Below, one piece after another: positions 6,451 to 8,242 of a stretch of DNA of 8,242 nt. The stretch is from Acidobacteriota bacterium. Lineage in GTDB: Bacteria > Acidobacteriota > HRBIN11. The position numbers and the translations under genes are program-made. A model generated the notes under the pieces. It made no database searches. It was not told where the DNA came from and saw only the letters and a list, made by a program, of their open reading frames with translations. Each line of letters begins with the position of its first letter. The stretch's first letter is position 1. The stretch covers positions 1 through 8,242 of the forward strand of contig JAUQPV010000100.1 of assembly GCA_030550225.1 (NCBI GenBank), written 5' to 3'.

Positions 6451-6498
6451 TGGTTCCAATCCACCAAAGTCAGGACCAGTCCTGGTGGATTTGAACCA
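6451..6498. promoter_or_regulatory. 48-bp inverted repeat, candidate enhancer site 1
   Basis: TGGTTCCAATCCACCA (6451-6466) and TGGTGGATTTGAACCA (6483-6498) are inverted 16-bp arms with one mismatch, separated by 16 bp. The inner AGGAC/GTCCT (6472-6476/6479-6483) forms a smaller dyad. The centre is about 115 bp upstream of the predicted sigma-54 start, a normal position for an NtrC-type activator site. Binding by the local regulator is inference. Confidence 0.55.
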
Positions 6499-6499
6499 C

Positions 6500-6520
6500 G
6501 ACCCAGTCTGACCTGGGGTC
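6500..6520. promoter_or_regulatory. Second inverted repeat, candidate enhancer site 2
   Basis: CCCAG (6502-6506) and CTGGG (6513-6517) flank 6 bp, and GACC/GGTC at the edges extends the symmetry with a one-base offset. Its centre is about 150 bp upstream of the predicted start and 35 bp (about 3.3 helical turns) from the centre of the first inverted repeat. GACC and CCAGTC motifs recur in both dyads. Confidence 0.4.
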
Positions 6521-6724
6521 GCGAAGGCAAGATGCAACGCCAATGGGCCTATTTCAGGATGTAGGGCCTGGGCTCCGTCCCGTGCCGACCCCATCCAATG
6601 GCCTATGCCCTGCGGTCGGGGGTGGAGAACACCGATGCGAGATACGGGATACAAGCTCCGAGATTGGAGTGGCTCACTGGAGCCCTGTCCCTAAGTCAGA
6701 AAGTCCGATTAAGACGATGTCCTT
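6521..6724. other. Non-coding stretch without a recognised element
   Basis: This is the distal part of the 550-bp gap between the receptor and the membrane-protein gene. I see no credible gene, RNA gene or promoter here. A near-direct repeat, CCAATGGGCCTAT (6540-6552) and CCAATGGCCTAT (6595-6606), and a two-unit heptamer GAGATAC-GGGATAC (6639-6652) are the only structure noticed. Confidence 0.5.
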
Positions 6725-6757
6725 AATCCGCAATCCGCAATTCGCAATCCGCAATCC
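6725..6757. repeat. Heptanucleotide tandem repeat AATCCGC, 4.7 copies
   Basis: Four full units (AATCCGC, AATCCGC, AATTCGC, AATCCGC) are followed by a partial AATCC. The array begins 14 bp past the stop of the membrane-protein gene. Its unit ATCCGCA differs from the minus-strand ATCCGGCA unit of the 3179-3234 array by one inserted G. Confidence 0.85.
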
Positions 6758-6777
6758 CTGATCTCGCTCCGTCAGGG
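6756..6777 (-). terminator. Hairpin spanning the membrane-protein stop codon
   Basis: CCCTGA (6756-6761) and TCAGGG (6772-6777) form a 6-bp stem with a 10-nt loop that includes the TGA of the minus-strand gene. The heptamer array follows it in the direction of transcription and there is no T-run. A terminator or 3'-end stabiliser role is possible but weakly supported. Confidence 0.3.
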
Positions 6778-8242
6778 TTCCGCGATGGCCACGGCGATGT
6801 CCCGCAGGGTGACCCGTCGGACGTCGGACGGGGCTCGGTAGATCCGCAGGTACCGCCAGGACCGATGGGGCGGGAAGACGTAGACCTTCCGGGGACTCAT
6901 CTCGGTGATCAGCGCCTCACCCTGTCGGAGCCGGGGCACATTCAGCCATAGGCCGTCCGGGACGGCCGGGATCGACTGCCAGGCCCGCCCGTCCGAGGAG
7001 CCCTCAAAGTAAAAGGGTGTCCGGTCCCGAAGCTCTCCCAGGATGGCCACGGCGTGAACTCGGCGGGGCCGTCCGAGGTCCAGCGTCAAGAACGTCGTAT
7101 GGGGGTCCCAGCGGCCGTGCCAGACCGTGTCGGGATTCCCGTCGAGGAGGACGTCCCGGGGCTCGTCCGGTCGGTCGTTGAAGGCCAGGCCCCACGTGGG
7201 GTCCCACACCCAGCGACCCAGGGGCTGACTCGAATCCGGCAGGTCTCGGGCCAGGGCCTCGAGATTCAAGATTAAGACCGTACTATCTTCGACCTCAAAG
7301 GCGGACTGGAGCCACCCCTGGACAGGCGCCAACCGTCGGAGGAGTTCCTCATGCGACGTGGACTCGAACAAGTACATGCGGTGGATGATGACGTAGCGAA
7401 AGCCCAGTTCCTTTAGGACAAACCAGCTTGGGACCGACGGCCACTCGCCGGCCATCCGGGCCATGAGCTGCACGCTCTCGGGCGGATAGCTGACGACGCC
7501 GTAAATGCCGGGATGGCGATGAACGACGGTGTAAAAGTGATACCGTAGCCACAGGATGATGGACACCCACGGCGGGACCGGGAGTTCCAGGACTGGTCCC
7601 GGCGGTGCCTTCGCCAACCAGCGGTAGACGGCCGGCACTTGCGACCAATCCGAATGCGTCGATAGGGGCCCGTGCCAGGCCGAAGCCAGGGCCAGGATTC
7701 CGATGAGTCCGCTCAGGACCCGGCGCCATCTCGGCCGGAGCCACTCCGCCAGGACCCGGACGCCCGTCGCCGCCAGGGCACTGACGGCGACGATGAACAG
7801 GTACGACCATCGGCTCGGTGCCCGCGTGGCTCCCAGAATCGGTAAGACTTGGTACAGGGCCATGTAGGCTGGGTTTCGCCCCCCAAAGGAAGACCACAGG
7901 GCGACGGCCCCGACGGTCGCCGGGACCCAGTGCCAGCAGGTCCACCTCCGGAGCGCTAAAGGGAGAAGTCCATAAGCGACCACCGGGACTACCAGATTGG
8001 GGTCCCGAGAGCCCCACCGTTCCGGCACAGGGAAGGGCCACCCCTCGAAGGGCCAGTAGTCCACCCACCGGGCCGAGTATCGGATGACTTCATCGGCCGA
8101 GGCCGCGACCTGATAGGTCTGGTGGACGACCCAGTAGGGCCATAGGACGGCCGCCACGACCAACGCCCCGGCCCCGGCGACCCCGGCCCATCCGACCCAT
8201 TGCCGAATGCTCAGCCGCCAGGTCCTTTGCTTCCAGGACAGG
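6772..8242 (-). CDS. Multi-spanning membrane protein with C-terminal discoidin-like domain, 5' partial
   Basis: The frame is open from the window edge (8242) to the TGA at 6774-6772, giving about 489 residues with no stop. The internal TTG at 8163 is not the real start, because the upstream codons encode a basic segment and another hydrophobic helix. Hydrophobic helices lie roughly at 8205-8135, 8010-7960, 7935-7880, 7815-7745 and 7725-7680. The motif L-P-I-L-G-A-T-R-A-P-S-R-W is typical of large YfhO/GT-C-like membrane proteins that may transfer sugars from lipid carriers. A soluble part follows, and about 6772-7185 resembles an F5/8 type C (discoidin) beta-sandwich: D-G-N-P-D-T-V-W, T-L-D-L-G-R-P-R-R-V-H-A-V-A-I-L-G, S-S-D-G-R-A-W, W-R-Y-L-R-I-Y. 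Discoidin domains commonly bind glycans or lipids, suggesting a role in surface polysaccharide handling. The enzymatic activity cannot be assigned because the N-terminal catalytic part is missing. Confidence 0.8.
   Translation of the reverse strand, partial: LSWKQRTWRLSIRQWVGWAGVAGAGALVVAAVLWPYWVVHQTYQVAASADEVIRYSARWVDYWPFEGWPFPVPERWGSRDPNLVVPVVAYGLLPLALRRWTCWHWVPATVGAVALWSSFGGRNPAYMALYQVLPILGATRAPSRWSYLFIVAVSALAATGVRVLAEWLRPRWRRVLSGLIGILALASAWHGPLSTHSDWSQVPAVYRWLAKAPPGPVLELPVPPWVSIILWLRYHFYTVVHRHPGIYGVVSYPPESVQLMARMAGEWPSVPSWFVLKELGFRYVIIHRMYLFESTSHEELLRRLAPVQGWLQSAFEVEDSTVLILNLEALARDLPDSSQPLGRWVWDPTWGLAFNDRPDEPRDVLLDGNPDTVWHGRWDPHTTFLTLDLGRPRRVHAVAILGELRDRTPFYFEGSSDGRAWQSIPAVPDGLWLNVPRLRQGEALITEMSPRKVYVFPPHRSWRYLRIYRAPSDVRRVTLRDIAVAIAEP

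Noticed and set aside
5922..6494. 190-codon plus-strand frame crossing the receptor start and the sigma-54 promoter.
   Set aside because: It is antisense to the receptor's signal-peptide region, has low-complexity composition and no recognisable domain, and it would run through the regulatory region.
6483..6520. tRNA-like segment on the minus strand: GTGG-TTCAAAT-CCAC next to CCCAG-6 nt-CTGGG resembles a T-arm and an anticodon arm.
   Set aside because: The T-stem has only 4 pairs, the anticodon-like loop has 6 nt, the variable region is 2 nt, and no D-arm or matching acceptor strand exists at the right distance. The same bases are explained by the 48-bp inverted repeat.
6543..6761. 72-codon plus-strand frame in the intergenic region.
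   Set aside because: No ribosome site or domain, and its C-terminal codons are just the AATCCGC heptamer array read as protein.

Overview
The window is GC-rich bacterial DNA (above 60% GC by eye) from a diderm (Gram-negative-type) organism, since it encodes a TonB-dependent outer-membrane receptor. A receptor with an N-terminal carboxypeptidase-regulatory-like domain, a sigma-54 two-component system and short degenerate intergenic tandem repeats would fit Acidobacteriota or a similar, possibly thermophilic, lineage. That placement is inference; no marker gene is present.

Layout. Positions 2-127 (+) are the last 41 codons of a RidA/YjgF-family protein. Three perfect copies of a 17-bp palindrome at 23-bp spacing follow (133-200). 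A two-gene operon comes next: a membrane sensor histidine kinase (267-1742, +) overlapping by 26 bp an NtrC-type sigma-54 response regulator (1717-3132, +). Facing it, separated by a 101-bp gap with a hairpin and an 8-nt tandem repeat, is a 995-residue TonB-dependent receptor (3234-6221, -). Upstream of the receptor is a 550-bp non-coding region (6222-6771). The last gene (6772-8242, -, 5' end outside the window) encodes a multi-spanning membrane protein with a C-terminal discoidin-like domain.

How the parts connect. The 550-bp region holds a full-consensus sigma-54 promoter (6370-6385, minus strand) pointing at the receptor. Two inverted repeats lie about 115 and 150 bp upstream of its predicted start, the usual distance for enhancer sites of NtrC-type activators. 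The simplest reading is a self-contained module: an envelope signal is sensed by the kinase, the regulator is phosphorylated and activates sigma-54 RNA polymerase, and outer-membrane import through the neighbouring receptor is switched on. A degenerate fourth copy of the operon-front palindrome abuts the -24 box of this promoter.

Notable deviations are Asn after the phospho-accepting His of the kinase, Asn in place of the Walker B Asp of the regulator, and GAFTDA instead of GAFTGA in its sigma-54 contact loop. The receptor's substrate cannot be read from the sequence.
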